Notes: generated from the sequence alone by a model not told the origin. Shown: positions 12,151 through 24,054, counted from the stretch's first letter. The stretch: DNA of 64,000 nucleotides from Scleromitrula shiraiana (GCA_028455995.1 JABELC010000003.1:434001-498000); one strand, 5' to 3'. A program made the numbers and translations.

Positions 12151-12687
12151 TTTAATTTTATTTGGAGGAAGGTTGTGTGGGTGATGGATGTGGAGGTTGG
12201 AGTTTAGTAAGGGTTGAACTAGATTTGCTGGATGAAGATAGCTTAATAAAATGTATGTAGAACTGTATCTTATAGAAATTACTTTAGGTTGGTAGAGTTA
12301 TTTGTATATGCGCTTATTTAAGGCATTTATATTATCAGTGGGTGGTTTACTCCTCGTGACCGTTGGTGCCTACGTTTATATAGGCGAAGTCTCAAGCGCT
12401 AATTTGACTGACGCCGAAGTATAATCCTCAGTCAATAGACGAGAAGCCTTTCAAACACTCAAGATCCAACGATGCACAGAAGTAAAGTAGAATTAGATAA
12501 AAAAGTATATTAGCCGCTGATCTCCAACATATTCATGATGTAAGAAAATGCCAAGAAAAGTAGATATTCATCAAGATCTACGTAGTGATCTAGTTCCATT
12601 AGAAGCCAGTCCTTGATGTTCTAGACCCATGGAGGAAGATTCCTCATAGATTACCGCACCGTTAGCATACTTCATAGAAAAACTGAC

Positions 12688-13305
12688 TCATTGCACCACA
12701 GTACCATTCTCTTCCCAAATTCTAGCCATCTCCCTCTCCATGTCGCGTTTTCTATCCAATTCCTTTTTCCAGTTCGCAATTCTAATCCTTTCAAAACAAA
12801 TCTCTAGATCCGCGTGACCCGGCCCAACTTCAATGGCATGCGAAATTGTGGCCACGGGCATCGGTAACAGCTGCGAAATTCTCGAAAGTCTGTCCCCGAC
12901 GACTTGCATATAGTACAAGTTGGCTGTTTGTCGACGAGTTGGTCTCAAAGTCGCACGAGGGAATCGATTTCTCCATTTTATTGCATCGCCGATTGCTACT
13001 TGAAGCATCCATGGCAAAGTCTGCTCCATGTGGTAATCGTAGAAGGACGATGGTTTGAGGTTTTGCGAATATTCTTTTCGCGGGATGGTGAGGATATGTT
13101 GACAGAACCCCGCGATGTGATCCATGAAAATTTGGATTAATTGGTGGTACATGGCCAATGTTTCGTATTTATAATGTCTAGATATTCCCTCGTTGATTAG
13201 CGCTAGCCCCTCGTTGTTTCGCATGTTGACACCATAGAAGTCTTCTCCATCCATTAGGCAGGGGACTCTTCTTGCTTTAATAATTTGCAAAGCCCTTTTG
13301 ATCAT
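12688..13305 (-). CDS. Orphan hypothetical protein, 205 residues
   Basis: Single open frame from the ATG at 13305. The frame stays open upstream to about 13465 (including a CLECASPLKRG segment) but offers no earlier ATG, so the true start could lie behind an undetected intron. The protein is predicted soluble and mixed helical, with many Met, Arg and Tyr residues and a charged C-terminal helix (KKELDRKRDMEREMARI). No catalytic motif or known domain is visible. It sits 340 bp downstream of the truncated adenylation-domain gene on the same strand and shows no sign of being its missing carrier or reductase domain. Confidence 0.5.
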   Translation of the reverse strand: MIKRALQIIKARRVPCLMDGEDFYGVNMRNNEGLALINEGISRHYKYETLAMYHQLIQIFMDHIAGFCQHILTIPRKEYSQNLKPSSFYDYHMEQTLPWMLQVAIGDAIKWRNRFPRATLRPTRRQTANLYYMQVVGDRLSRISQLLPMPVATISHAIEVGPGHADLEICFERIRIANWKKELDRKRDMEREMARIWEENGTVVQ

Positions 13306-13644
13306 TTGGACTTCGACGGCTACATATACCTGTTCTAGGCGCTGCTGAGTCGTATATTTCCCCCTTTTCAGAGGTGAGGCGCATTCCAGGCATGATTGTT
13401 GTTTTATGCTTCTGTTCTTATTTTTCGTGCTTAAGTTGTTGAGGTTATATGAGTAGTGGTTGTTTTATGTTTGTATCAGCAGTGATTGTTGTGTGAAATG
13501 ATTTGAACGAATAATAAAATACATATTTCAATGTGCGAGCCTCCAAACATATATTAATTTGCTAGGTCGAGCTCTGGTCTCCATCCATCCATACTAAATT
13601 AGTACTTCTCAGTACCAACTTGCAAGAACTTTCGTTGCTAAACT

Positions 13645-15416
13645 TTAATTTCCAAAGCGATTATAGACGTCATCAATATCTGATTGATACTCTAATATAC
13701 TCGAGGATCTGACGATCGTTCCCTTGGCAGCTCTTGTAAATCTTTTGTCCTTACTCGCTACAATTACTAACTCCCGAGAAATCCTAGCGTGTTCCGGTAC
13801 TGTCCCGTTCGCTTTCTCTATATCTGGCCATACCTTCTGCACTAAATCTTCGCCTATTAAGACTCCGTCTTCTTTGCCTTCCAGTATAATGCCGCAACAA
13901 GTTCTTCCTTCACCGAAAATAATTGTGCCACTAAGGAGAGGATGTGATTGTAAGATTAATTCAATATGAACCGGATTGACTTTCAAGGCATTCGAAAGAA
14001 CTATTTGATCATCGAGACGGCTCACGAATTTCCATAGAGGACCAATATCATCTGGGAGTGGGCCTTCATATTTTCGCACGATATCTCGAGTGCGCCATTG
14101 AGTCAGTTCGGGAAAAAGATGAAAGACAGGCTGACTCCAGGAAAGTGTAGAATCGGAAGTTTTGTTTATAACTACTTCATGAAGTGGAGATCCAGGTGCG
14201 ATTGGCTCGAAAGCGATTAACAATTGAGGATGGAATTCTATATATTGCCAGAAAGATGGTGGCGGGAGAAGGACTGGAAATAGCCCCACCTCGGTGGTAC
14301 CATAAATCTGCCATACATGAGCATTCGTATGACTAACAATAAAGTCACCAGCTCTTTGCGATAGTGGACCTATATGTAAATCGCATCAAAAATTCCGTAA
14401 GAGCACATGGTGTAATGATATTACATACCTCCCAGCCAACATATATGCTCCAAGGCAGCAATCTCTGACTTCAAGTCCTCGCTATACTCCAGAAACAAAG
14501 ATTCCGTGACGCTTGGTGCATTGATCAATCCACGAATTGGTAATTGCTTCATGATATCATGTATGATTTTGCCATTGCACAGGATATTCGGTGGACCATA
14601 TACAGTTGTGACACCCAAGAATAGTGCTGCAAAGGCATACATAACACCAGACATATGGAAAAAGCTTGTGCCAACACAATGGAGTTTCCCTTTGCCAAGC
14701 TTTTTGTTACCAGCACTTATGCGTCCAGGAACTTCTGGCATTAATGTACTAACAGTAACGAAGTAACTTAGGAAAACATGACTGCACTTCCTTGGCTTTG
14801 GTGCACCGGTAGAACCTGAAGTATGCACAATTAAAACGACCTCATCTTTATTTTTCTCCCATGTCTTGTTGTATGGATAGGGTTTCGAAGTCTTGCTTGC
14901 CATCTCTTCCATAGTGGGAACTTCGTGAGCTTTCAACTCTGGTATTGAATCCTTTAATGAAACCGCGAGTTGAGTGTATTGCGGTGCATGAAAAACTCTT
15001 GTACAGTTGGTTTCCTTCATCAAAGAGATTGTATTTATTAGGGCGTTGCGAGGACTAGGTAGAAGAAGGGGATTTCCAGTCTTCATAGCTGCAATTTCCA
15101 TTATAACATAAGAAAAGTCCTGCACACCAATGAAAGCGATAGTTCCACCTGACGGGGATTCTCGCAGTTGGTCGCTGATCCAGTGAGCTGCAAAGTCTAC
15201 AGCGTAGAGAAGTTGCTGCGATGTGATAGAATGAAAGCCACTATGTAGACCAGATGACTTGGCTACCATGGCAATAACGCGCTGAGGATTTTGCCACGCT
15301 TCGTCTTCCAGTATATGAGGTAATAGTCTGTTAACATGGTTGAGATTAGCTTCGGAAGGAAGCTCATAAGTAAAGTTGCGCGCGCTATCCGTGCTGAGAT
15401 TCATTAATTCACCCAT
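13645..15416 (-). CDS. Stand-alone adenylation (AMP-binding) domain, truncated adenylate-forming reductase type
   Basis: Exons 15416-14429 and 14369-13645 are joined over a 59-bp intron (GTATGT donor, ATATAG acceptor), giving 570 residues. I chose the ATG at 15416 because the longer frame starts at a non-ATG codon. The AMP-binding core IVHTSGSTGAPKP sits at about residues 196-208, YGTTEVG at about 352, and the C-terminal A10-like RAAKGTIVR near 550. These place it with fungal NRPS-like adenylate-forming reductases, which activate a carboxylic acid with ATP, load it on a carrier domain and reduce it. Here the protein stops about 20 residues after A10, so the carrier (PP-binding) and thioester-reductase domains are absent and no remnant follows. 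It may be a degraded paralogue or a free-standing acid:AMP ligase. Orphan flanking genes give no pathway. Confidence 0.75.
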
Positions 15417-15525
15417 TCTTGGAATACTTAGGGTTGTTCTAGATGTCCAGAAAATAGTCCAAGACAATTGATAAAGAGAAGAGTGATCAATGGAATGCCA
15501 ACTGCTCCTGATAAATACCGCAGTC

Positions 15526-15761
15526 TTATAGTGCAACTATTCTTTCTTGTGGCATTGTGAGATTGATTTCTAAGGTTTCAAGGACATCCCGAACATTAGA
15601 TTGGTTGATGATGAGGGGCAGCATATTGAGATGCTTGTTTATGCAAAATGCCAAGTCAGTGCATCATCCCCCACGATCTACCATTCCGATTTGCAAAAGT
15701 CCGGGAGTTTTCTGTAACACAGCTTTAGTGCTCACGTCGGTGATTGTAATCAAAGATCCAA
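15526..15761 (-). pseudogene. Possible terminal exon of a decayed gene with one internal TGA
   Basis: Directly upstream of the adenylation-domain gene, one minus-strand frame reads as protein-like sequence (SLITITDVSTKAVLQ, then LLQIGMVDRGG). It meets a TGA at 15666-15664, then continues as protein-like sequence (INKHLNMLPLIINQ) to a TAA at 15528-15526. It starts at a good acceptor context, TTTTCTGTCCTACAG (ending at 15762). I do not recognise the family. Composition is normal rather than repeat-driven, which is the only support. It could be chance. Confidence 0.3.
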
Positions 15762-16564
15762 CTGTAGGACAGAAAAGTTATAAGATTGTGACCCCACATA
15801 GAATTTGCCGCTCACAGTAGAAGAAGAATGACAATAAATCTCCAATAATATTTCATCCTTGATATTCGAACATCATTTTGAGATCAAGATATGTAGAACT
15901 AGGGCTTAGGGAAGTTGAGGCTAAGGAGTTGAAAAGCATCCTATACCACCAACTTTGGAGATAGTCGTTTCAATCACTTAGAAGATGGAGCATCTCGGGA
16001 AAATAGCCAATGTGACATACTAATAGAATGAGGGGAAGTAGTACAGACAGCTCACCGTAAGAACACCACTACGCTGCTTCGTGTCACGATCTACGAAGAC
16101 GTACCTATACGATATTCTGCACTTGCAAAATTGGCATAGGAAGCCACATTGATTATAGATTCATTTTCGGAAGAAAATTCACACACATCCATTCTATCTC
16201 CTTGTCATGACAAATACTCAGACTCGCAAATACTAGATTTGTAGGTATTTGATTATTTGAGATTTTCGTTATTAGCCCCCTCTATTGTCGATGTCGTTGG
16301 ATTTAGAAAGTGTTCTAAAATTCTTGTCGGCGACGTTCAAAACTCCTCGGCGATCCAAGATAGTGCTAAAAATCCCTGCATTATGAGCTATACTTATCGC
16401 CGACCCCTCTAAATCCAAAATGCCCAACATTCAACCTCACAGGAACCATTATTTATTATTCATAAATATACGAAATCTCTGAAGTATTAAAAGTTCTAGA
16501 AAGGACCACATCGATCTCAATACAAGCAGACCTTCTCCTGAACATCTCCACAGTCTCTCCGAAA
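15762..16564. other. Intergenic region with MITE-like inverted repeat
   Basis: No gene is supported. The minus-strand ORF covering 16456-16836 is antisense to the small CxxC gene. The notable structure is the inverted repeat at 16297-16418, listed separately. Confidence 0.5.
16297..16418. mobile_element. MITE-like 122-bp element with 11-bp terminal inverted repeats
   Basis: TTGGATTTAGA (16297-16307) and its exact reverse complement TCTAAATCCAA (16408-16418) bound a 122-bp segment. Just inside, TCGGCGA (16327-16333) is matched by the inverted TCGCCGA (16397-16403). There is no coding capacity and no obvious target-site duplication. Size and TIR layout fit a miniature inverted-repeat element, but a single copy in the window cannot prove mobility. 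Confidence 0.4.
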
Positions 16565-16857
16565 ATGTGCAGACAATCTCCCTGTCTAACTTGCGGTTTG
16601 TCTACCCCTCCAAAATGATATTCAAACTTGTACTGACGTTTGCTTTGCTTTGCACAGAGAAAGATACTTGGTTCGGTTGCGGTGAACATCTCCCTTCTGT
16701 ATTTTTCACGATCCCTGCCGACGAACAATGTACTTGCATACCGAAATATAAGAAGAATGGTGTTGAATATCCTCCGAAAGCTGGAACAGGACATGCGGCT
16801 GAGTCGGGCAATGAAGAGGTAGAAATCATTATGCATGATGTGAAGGAATCTGGATGA
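16565..16857 (+). CDS. Small CxxC/zinc-ribbon-like protein, 76 residues
   Basis: Exon 1 is only 31 bp (16565-16595). It joins exon 2 (16658-16857) over a 62-bp intron with GTTTGT donor, GTACTGACG branch site and TGCACAG acceptor. The join yields MCRQSPCLTCEKDTWFGC, followed by GEHLPSVFFTIP, CTCIPKYKKNG and YPPKAG. The CxxC pair at the start, the WFGCGxH block and the CTC motif match a widespread class of short fungal proteins with pattern C-x2-C...W-x-GCG-x-H...CTC. Paired cysteines suggest metal binding, which is inference. The C-terminal 25 residues are acidic and probably flexible. Overlapping longer ORFs on both strands are shadows, and ORF callers that ignore the 31-bp exon would miss the true N terminus. 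Confidence 0.7.
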
Positions 16858-17514
16858 CTAGCCGATCTTTTGAGAATTCTGGTTCCGATTGTGCTGGCGA
16901 TTTTCATATGGGTTTGGTTATCGTAATGGCTGCTGCTTGAATTTTCGGCTTCGAGATAGAAGGGAAAGTATATTATCTAGCAATCGGAAATCAATCAATG
17001 TTCCATAACAGTCCTATACCAGTCGTGATTGATCTATTTCATGAGGAGTGTATATCTCGGACCTGTATTGCTATCAGATTTTGGGTACAAACAAAACTCT
17101 CTTATGTCATTTTGCGACGCCAGGTAAATGGAAACACTCTCAACACTCAACGCAACGAAGTTCATTACCAACTTGCCAGTATTTTTCCAAACCGCGGGGC
17201 TCTTCGTCTAGATCTATTATTCTTTAAGAATCTGAGAGATGACTTTCTAATCGCCCAAAGGAAATCATACATTAAAACATTCAGTTGAAAATTGATCGCG
17301 AAACCTCTCAGGTATTGAATTATGGGTAAACAAGTTTCAATTCAATGATTCAGCCTTCGTTTGCTTTACTCATTCATTTTAATTTCTCACATTTATCCAG
17401 ACGTGAGAATATTTTTTTGTTTACATATTCAACATCAAGTTTTGACTTCCAAGATTCTCGAAACTAGACACTCGCGCCCTTCAAAGTCAACAAATAGTGT
17501 GCGCGTCACTCAAA

Positions 17515-18246
17515 ATGACCTCAATTTCATCAACAACAAACGTTGAAGCTAAACACCTTCAGTGAGTTCATATCCTCATACGTTACAATTCACGGGTCTA
17601 ACACAAATCCAGGGAGATCAAAACAATCAAGATACTTGTTGGCTTTGAGAAGGATGATTATTATCTCCACGAACATCTATTAGAAAGCAAGGGTGTAAAT
17701 TACTTTCGCGCTGATAGTGCGCCATACACGCTTCGAGAAGATGTCGCAACATTCAACGCTTTTGTGACTTGGTTATACGTTGGCCAATTGATTGAGCAAC
17801 CCGAACGATGTACACTTCTAAAGTTGTGGATATTTGCTAGCAAGATCGGCTCCAACGCGCTTCAAAATTTTACCATGGATGTCATTCAAGATACTTATTT
17901 CTCGATGAGAGAATGGATGGAGGCAGACGAGGTTGCATATGTGATCAGAAACACTAGACCTAATGATCCTCTTCGACTCTTCACCGCAGCTATGCTCAAT
18001 TGTAACTCGATTGCCGATGATAATGGTTTGAACTACGTTCATAACATACTTCAAAAAATACCTGGTGCTTTACGATCTTATCTGAAGTACCAGTCCTCCT
18101 CCATGCACACCTTCCAGATATATCGACCCATCTTTGATCCAGCTATACGCATTTCTTCGTGTAGGTGCGATTTTCACATACATGATCCTGGAGAGGTCTG
18201 CGATTCTACATACAACGCGAACGATAATGGTACTCATCTCGAGTAA
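17515..18246 (+). CDS. BTB/POZ domain protein 1 of local family
   Basis: Exons 17515-17561 and 17613-18246 with a 51-bp phase-2 intron (GTGAGT donor, TCTAACAC branch site, CCAG acceptor) give 226 residues. The join restores the first BTB strand (IKTIKILVGF). A degenerate BTB fold follows: YYLHEHLLESKG, then TFNAFVTWLYVGQL, the hallmark F..W.YtG. Next is the helical segment LLKLWIFASKIGSNAL typical of fungal BTB proteins that lack a further recognisable domain. The C terminus carries CDFHIHDPGEVC, the Cys-x2-His-x-His-x5-Cys signature shared with the four other BTB genes nearby. BTB proteins usually mediate dimerisation or bind Cullin-3, but a specific role is unknown. This copy is separated from the other four by a But2-like gene. 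Confidence 0.8.
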
Positions 18247-18646
18247 TGCGAGGCTTGGTTAAAGCTACCGGTTCGCTTCTCTCAATATACCGTTTCCCTT
18301 TCGCTCCTCAATCGTGTTCCCAAGATTCAACAAGTATCACATGACGGCTCAGTCCTAACGTTTCACTTTTTTCCAAACTCCACAGAATGCATTATTCAAT
18401 GTTTGATCACGTTAGTGGTTCATAAATTGGTCGGAAAGTACAATGTATTTCCTAAGAGGTTTATTCTAGCTATCAATTCGCGCAAATCAACTCAACTTGT
18501 AAATTTATGAACACAACAGCAATATCTACCCTTTCTCAGACACCCCTCACCAGCAACCAAAAAAATTCCAAAGCAAAAATTCCCCAAACTAGATGCACCT
18601 ACATTCTCTCACATCTCTTGCAATTTTCCGAACATCATTCATCCAC

Positions 18647-19321
18647 CTAGCAGTTATATCTCAAATAAGCACCTCTTCCGCCCTGTCCATTCAAAGCATT
18701 AACATATTCAGTCCACCCAACACTTCCCTTCTGAGTAATCCAATCCGCATATCGGAAAACAAATGCCAATCCTTGACTTCCACCTCCATTACAAGTCTCA
18801 CTATTGATCACCACGCTCTGACCGGCCTGAACAGTCACAGTTCCAAACAACCCATTGTTGAGCTTCACGTTGTTGAAGGTGGGTGGCGTATTAAGGAGCG
18901 TGGTCGCGTTGTAGACGTTGAGAGTTGGGGTGGCGCCACTGATAGTTGGGGTGTAGGGAGCGGGGAAATCGAGGTGGAGTTCACAGCCATAGGAACCGGC
19001 TGGGACGGGTGGGAAGGAAATGAGCTCCCAGAATTGGTTGGAGGGTTTTCCTAGGTTGGGGGTTAGTATTTGTAGGAATGAGAAAACAAGAAGGGAGGGG
19101 GAGGAAATCTTACCATTACCATCAACATCTTGGCTGATGAGAACAGAGCTATCGGTTCTAGCGGTGTTGGGCAATGATGTATCGGGATTAGCCTGGGAGA
19201 GTTGAACAAGTTGATTTGGGAAGAGTTGAACACCGCATGCTCGTTCTTCGATGGGGACTGGAGATGCTTGGACAAGACCTGCGGCTCCGACGAGCAATGG
19301 AAGGATAGTTGTGGTGAGCAT
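18647..19321 (-). CDS. Secreted But2-like (ubiquitin 3-binding protein But2 C-terminal type) protein
   Basis: Exons 19321-19114 and 19050-18647, 203 residues. The 63-bp intron (GTAAGA donor, ACTAACC branch site, CCTAG acceptor) has no stop and is divisible by three, so an unspliced reading also stays open. The signal peptide is MLTTTILPLLVGAAGLVQA. The mature part is beta-rich and contains YGCELHLDFPAPY, LFGTVTVQAGQSVVI, ETCNGG, LAFVFRYADW and a terminal GAYLRYNC. This matches the fungal But2 C-terminal domain family, in which the final cysteine pairs internally. Family members are common secreted proteins of filamentous fungi without a firmly established enzymatic role. A second member lies at 28216-28860 on the same strand. 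Confidence 0.8.
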   Translation of the reverse strand: MLTTTILPLLVGAAGLVQASPVPIEERACGVQLFPNQLVQLSQANPDTSLPNTARTDSSVLISQDVDGNGKISSPSLLVFSFLQILTPNLGKPSNQFWELISFPPVPAGSYGCELHLDFPAPYTPTISGATPTLNVYNATTLLNTPPTFNNVKLNNGLFGTVTVQAGQSVVINSETCNGGGSQGLAFVFRYADWITQKGSVGWTEYVNALNGQGGRGAYLRYNC

Positions 19322-22300
19322 TTTGAATTAAAGATGTATTTTCGACTTTTGGGCTTTTGAATGAGAATATAGTTGGATATTCAATTGATTGGTTGATTGA
19401 TCGATGTGTATGATGATGAGGAGAGAGAACATTTCATTTTCAAGCGGACATATCCATAACTTATATATCCCATTCCCATCCAGCCAGCCGTCCAGCCCAC
19501 AGCAATAACGAGACTCAAAAATCACCCATATTTGCCCTGCCCACTCGCAATACCGTGATAGTTTGCTCTACTCTGCTTTACTTCGCCATCGCTGCAGTGT
19601 CTGCCTGCTTGCTTGCTTGCTGCGCTGAAAACTATCATCCCATAAAACATCATATCATATGACACGTACAAATTTTGAAAGTACCATGACAACGGCAGGA
19701 AAAGATACGAACGAGGCAGCTTACACCATGTTACACGAAAGAAAGCTGATGGCAGATACGAAGCAGTAGAATGATTGAAAGAAGGAAAGTTTAGCTGAAC
19801 ATGTCATCTGATGATCATCAGTTTGTGCTAATGAATAGGGCTTTATTATTGTGTATATTTTATTTTTGGCTTTGACAGCCGTTTGTTTAAGCTGCGGTTG
19901 GGAGACGTTCTTGGCGTATTAAAATGTGGTTAGGTTTCCGATATGCGGCTGAATCTTTCTCACCTGTTTCCGGGGGGTAGCGATGAGGATATTCATCTCA
20001 ATCTCGTATGGTGAGGTTTCTCATGGGAAGATTCTTGGCGAAAAGATGATTTTTTGAAGTCTCTTGTTATTGGGATATGATGCGCGAATAACATGGAACA
20101 GCAGTTCGTTCATCGATTGTGGATGAGCCTCTCGTATTAGCGTTTGTGCGAGCTGTGAACACGACGATTACGTAGTTTCCGTACTGTAGAGCTCGTTTTC
20201 GTGCTCGATGATGTACGCAGCCGTGGAATGAGATATCGTGTAAGCTTGGCTCTTGCGGCTTACATCTACCCCAGCTTATGATATCGCGCGGAGCTTTTTG
20301 GCGGGACTAGGCATATGGAATGGAGCGGGTGATACGTGCGAGAATATAAATAGGAATTTGACAGGGCTGATGTGTTTCTTTGGTTATGAGGGGTAGTGGG
20401 GATCTTCATGATGGAATTTTGCGATGCGGGGTCGAGGTTATTATTCCTGGTTGATTTAATCTGGCACAGCTTTGTTGTCGGCGACTTTATTCGATGGACA
20501 GGCATTCTGTAATAGCGTGAAGAGTTCGGCAATTGATAGATTTGATAGATGGAGTTGTTAGGCAAGAGGCAGTCTTGGGCAGTGGTGAGATAGGTGAGGA
20601 GAAGGCTCGTGTTCACAATGGCTAGGTGTTGACAGTATGGGGTTGTAAGCTTCGTGTTGAGTGTGGGGATGCCCAGGCTGATGTTGTCAATTACGAGCTC
20701 ATTAATTGTTGCCAAACTCGAAAGCTGATTAATTTGTTGATTGATGAGTTTGTTTTATTTGCAGGTCGAATGATATCGTTTTGGGGGAGATTTCCTTCTG
20801 TTATATAATACTTTCTTTTAAACAAACTCACCTGTTCAAGTTATTGTGAGATCCTTTCATTGAGCACTTTCAACGACAGTTCGAAATTTGGAATGTTTTT
20901 AATTTGGCAGAATGTCTTGGTAACACATATAGGAAGTGGTGTTTGAGTTCAAGATTCCAAATGGGTGGTTATTTCTTGAAATCACTTAGAGGTGAACAAT
21001 ATGATCCATAGCAAACAGGAAACTTATGAGGGAGAAGCAATCAATTGGGTGATATCATCAAGTAATCATGCCATGATTAGCCTATACTTCATGGATTGCA
21101 GCCACCCGTCAAGATTCAAGCCCGGTGTATCAAACACGTCCAATGATACTTGTATTGAGACAAAACTCTTGGGTCCCAAACCAACAGAACGAATTGGTTT
21201 AACCTGTTTCAGCTGCAGCCTCATCCACAACTATTTCAATCAATGAGACACGTTTGCCAACTGTTGAAAATGGCATGTTAAATCTCTAATTGTGTACTTA
21301 AGAAATCTTGAATCCTCTCATCAAGATATCGTCACGCAATCCAGCTTTTATCCATGATCTTAGCAAACACATATATTTCAGCAGAAAGCATTGAATAAAT
21401 TCCTTGAACAGATAAGTGTTGTATGTGCCTAATCCCAAATAACATCAACGGGAAGACAACTGGATGCTGGAACTGTTGGGACAAGGAATGAAGGATAAGA
21501 ATACTGACTCTCTAAGCGTAGTTCTATTCTATAACCCTGGAATAATATTGAAGATATGAGGATATAAGGAAGATACAATTTTGAAGCTACAATAGAGACG
21601 AAAGAAACATTCTGGGGGGAAAACGAACTACGGAATTGATATAAACAACCGTGAAGCTTTCAGATTTATATAAGTGAAGCAAGAAGGCATTGAACGATTA
21701 TCAAGAGATACAAGAGCGAGAAGACTTCGAAGCAGAGATAAAGAACGAGAATTCGGGAGCTCTCAGTTGCAACTTGAACCAAGTTTTATATCGGAAGGGC
21801 GAGGGATATGGAAACGCGAATTAACAAGAGTTACTCTACCACTTAGAGACTACGGGTTATATAGCAGAGATGAGAACACCATTTGATCGACACAGAAATG
21901 GATTGAGATGAAAGTGGTGAATAAACATGCACATATATACTAACGAAACATCTTTGGCTACATGGAAACCAAGAGATCATCGCAGTACTAGTATATGCTA
22001 GGCAATTGAAGCAGAACTGGGCATTAAAATGAAGAAGCAATGACAAAAAGTTGAGGGATGATCGACACTGTTAGAATCATTTAAGAAGTCAGGACACTAA
22101 AAAAATGAGAATGCATAAAATTTCATGTGCAACTTATATCTTGGAGTTATGGTAATAAGTGCATACGATGTAAGTCTGGCATGCACCACATCAACGGATC
22201 TCTGTTCGGGATGGATTGTTGGGTTCGGGAAATGCTAACTGTAGAGCCTAAGCTTTATAGCGTCGAAAGCCTCTAGATACCTGTAATTCTAGGTTTAGCA

Positions 22301-22502
22301 ACATAACGACAACTTCACTTTATTCTCATTTTCACTCAATATGTATGAAAACCTTGGAGTACATTGAGCAATAGACTATATTTGTATTGCCATTAGCTTA
22401 AATGATCAGGAATGATCTACTATCTATGTTCACTTCAACATTACACCTAATCACCCCTAATATCACCAACATCAAGACTCAACCTGCACAGAACACTTTC
22501 TC
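19322..22502. other. Gene-poor 3.2-kb stretch
   Basis: No supported gene. It includes the promoter of the But2-like gene and a TGCTTGCTTGCTTGCTGC run near 19604. A short inverted repeat, GTGCAT...ATGCAC, lies around 22150-22185. ORFs at 20266-20715 and 21674-21886 lack ATG context or splice support. Confidence 0.5.
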
Positions 22503-23342
22503 CTACTCACTTGGCATTGAGGTACATTCTCCTCCACCCTCAGTATGAGTATGATAGCGACAAACACTATCATTAAACTCATCCAGCAACCTTATTCTCG
22601 GATCAAGGCAAAAATGCGGATTTTGCTCCCTTTCCTCAACCATCATAACACGGAATTCCGTAAAATTATCCCTTACTACCTGATACTTCATCATGGCTTT
22701 AAAATTCACATCCCTTTCTGCCCCGGCATCCTTTCTTACCAGATCGATATAGTACAGCAATGCAATACAAAAGAGTCGCATGCGATGACTACTCCCGTCG
22801 AAGTGTCCCGTCTTCTCGTATATCAATATGACATCTCGATATAGCATATGATCGATCGATACGCCTCGATCGCGAAGAGCATCTTGCAAGCTATCCATAG
22901 CCCAGTTCATCAATCTCTCGCTCTTGAACTGTTCGCCGAGAATCCATAGTTGGATGTAGTCTCTGGTGAGCATCAGGTGACTGTTGTGGTTAAGAACTCG
23001 TCCTGTGTACAACCATTGAACGAAGTTGTCGAATGTTTCAACGGAATACTCGGGGAGTTTCATGCAATTGCTATGCGCTATAAATATTCCATTCTCGATG
23101 CCATCAGAAAAGAAAGTGGAGACTCGGGCGAGGAGGCTTTTGGGGAGTTCGTAGCAGCGTTCGGAGGGAGATACAGAGATTGAGATGGTGCCGTGAAATC
23201 TGGGGGGAGTTAGTTTCCTAGATACCGTAAGACTTGAAGAGGGTATTCACATTGGATCTATTCGTGGTACTACTGATGCTAGCGATAGATCTTTCATAGA
23301 TCTACCAACAGGTAGTATAGCTGAGGGTTGATCTTCACTCAT
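22503..23342 (-). CDS. BTB/POZ domain protein 2 of local family
   Basis: Exons 23342-23251 and 23199-22503 around a 51-bp phase-2 intron (GTGAAT donor, AACTAACTCC branch site, CCCCAG acceptor) give 262 residues. After a 31-residue leader, the domain begins at GTISISVSPSERCYELPKSL. It continues with TFDNFVQWLYTGRVL and IQLWILGEQFKSERLMNWAM, the BTB beta/alpha core and following helices. The C-terminal signature is CRYHTHTEGGGEC (Cys-x2-His-x-His-x6-Cys). The first intron has the same phase and the same place relative to the BTB domain as in the neighbouring copies, which argues for origin by local duplication. It is oriented the same way as copy 3 and lies about 0.7 kb downstream of it. Confidence 0.8.
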
Positions 23343-24054
23343 TCTTGTACATCGTCGAGAATATCTGAGGGTTTTGGTGAGGACTTTCACACATTACTTT
23401 CGTGCTCTTTTCATGAGGAATTGAATACGAAAATATTTATGGAATTGTGGAAGAAATAAATCATCAACAAACAATGTATCAGTGACTTTCCATACTGGTA
23501 AAGTTCAAGTGAATCCAATTATAGTGAATTCTCGATGCCTATAAATATGATTAAGCGTTTGGATGACCAATCTATCATGTATTTGGACCATAGGCAGGCA
23601 ATGTACCCATGAAAATATAGAACATACAAAGTTGGCCTTGGATGTTTACGGGAAAATGGCTTATATTGCAGCGTGAGTTATTGGTTGAGCTTCACCAATA
23701 TCACATGAAAATACTTGCGTAAAAATCACATGGAAATTTGATTTATTTCAATAAAAGATAAGATACTATACATATTCTATGGTTGGTAGCGAAAGCAGCC
23801 GGTGTTCTCAAATTCAAATATGTGACTATCTACCGTTGTGAACCTCGATGTAACTGCTGAGACTGAATTCCTAAGATATCGATGCCGGAAATGTGATTGA
23901 GAGTATGTAATGATAAAAAGCGAAATCAGTAATCGCGGTCCGTAGCTACTGAGCTTGTATAAATGGATGTTTATATTTGACTTTATTGATCGCACCATGA
24001 GAATTTGGGGTGGCTCTATAGCACGTCATACTTGCAGCTAAAAGTTCCTGTCTA

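Noticed and set aside
16456..16907. Two minus-strand ORFs opposite the small CxxC gene
   Set aside because: The plus-strand two-exon model explains the region with a known motif pattern; the antisense frames have none.
22140..22300. Possible small RNA gene (GTGCAT/ATGCAC stem, CAACGGATCTCTGTTC resembling the start of 5.8S rRNA)
   Set aside because: Similarity ends after about 16 bases and no complete 5S, 5.8S or tRNA structure can be drawn.
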